A DNA stretch of 6,332 nt from contig JAKSOX010000116.1 of NCBI GenBank assembly GCA_024405335.1, positions 1 through 6,332 of the forward strand. Direction: 5' to 3'. Shown here one piece after another: positions 6,278-6,332 of this stretch. Position numbers and translations under genes: made by a program. The notes beneath the pieces were generated by a model, which was given only the letters and a program-made list of their open reading frames with translations, made no database searches and was not told the DNA's origin. Within the stretch, counting starts at the first letter, position 1, and each line of letters starts with the position of its first letter. Source of the DNA: Kiritimatiellia bacterium (lineage in GTDB: Bacteria; Verrucomicrobiota; Kiritimatiellia; RFP12; UBA1067).

Positions 6278-6332
6278 TCACAAACCGGCCAGCAAATTGC
6301 GGATGGAACGCTCGCGCGCCTCGATGGATTCG
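6278..6332 (-). CDS. C-terminal end of an unidentified upstream gene (partial)
   Basis: Reading the minus strand in from the window edge gives an open frame ending ESIEARERSIRNLLAGL and a TGA at 6278-6280. The start lies outside the window. The tail is charged and then hydrophobic, with the pattern of an amphipathic helix at the end of a folded protein. It is followed directly by a terminator-like hairpin, as expected at a gene end. Seventeen residues are too few to name a family. The frame could be open by chance, since GC-rich DNA has few stops, but the natural-looking composition and the hairpin behind it favour a real gene end. Confidence 0.5.
   Translation of the reverse strand, partial: ESIEARERSIRNLLAGL

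Overview
The window is a GC-rich bacterial segment in which every supported gene lies on the minus strand, so it reads from high to low coordinates. It starts with the last 17 codons of an unidentified gene (stop at 6278-6280). A GC-rich hairpin with a short T run follows, then an extended -10 promoter (6190-6219). Five closely packed genes come next: a Tat-exported metallo-beta-lactamase (MBL) fold hydrolase (5163-6182), a small secreted His/Pro-rich protein (4715-5137), a PotA-type ABC transporter ATPase (3538-4698), a large exported GH78 alpha-L-rhamnosidase that is probably a lipoprotein (737-3535), and ribulose-phosphate 3-epimerase (65-721). A hairpin followed by a T-rich tail at 11-27 closes the unit. 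Gaps between genes are 25, 16, 2 and 15 nt, so one transcript of about 6.2 kb is the simplest reading, and both of its likely ends fall inside the window.

The genes do not form a textbook pathway. Three products leave the cytoplasm: a folded metalloenzyme by the Tat route, a repeat-bearing secreted protein, and a glycosidase that removes terminal rhamnose from plant or microbial glycans. The ABC ATPase resembles spermidine/putrescine (PotA) subunits, but no permease or binding-protein gene is beside it. The epimerase is a core pentose-phosphate enzyme. A link through sugar uptake and breakdown (rhamnosidase outside, transport ATPase inside, pentose-phosphate entry) is possible but is inference. 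Co-transcription may only reflect convenience.

The organism cannot be named from the sequence. High GC, an exported GH78 enzyme, a Tat-exported MBL protein and repeat-rich secreted proteins would fit a glycan-degrading member of the Planctomycetes-Verrucomicrobia-Chlamydiae group (for example Kiritimatiellota or Verrucomicrobiota). This is a low-confidence guess.

I found no RNA gene, CRISPR array, insertion sequence, phage gene or defence system. The odd points are a start codon at the expected transcription start (possible leaderless mRNA), an Ala/Pro/Glu repeat inserted in the MBL core, the secreted His-rich repeat protein, and an orphan transport ATPase translationally joined to a glycosidase. 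Apart from these the window looks like an ordinary metabolic operon.
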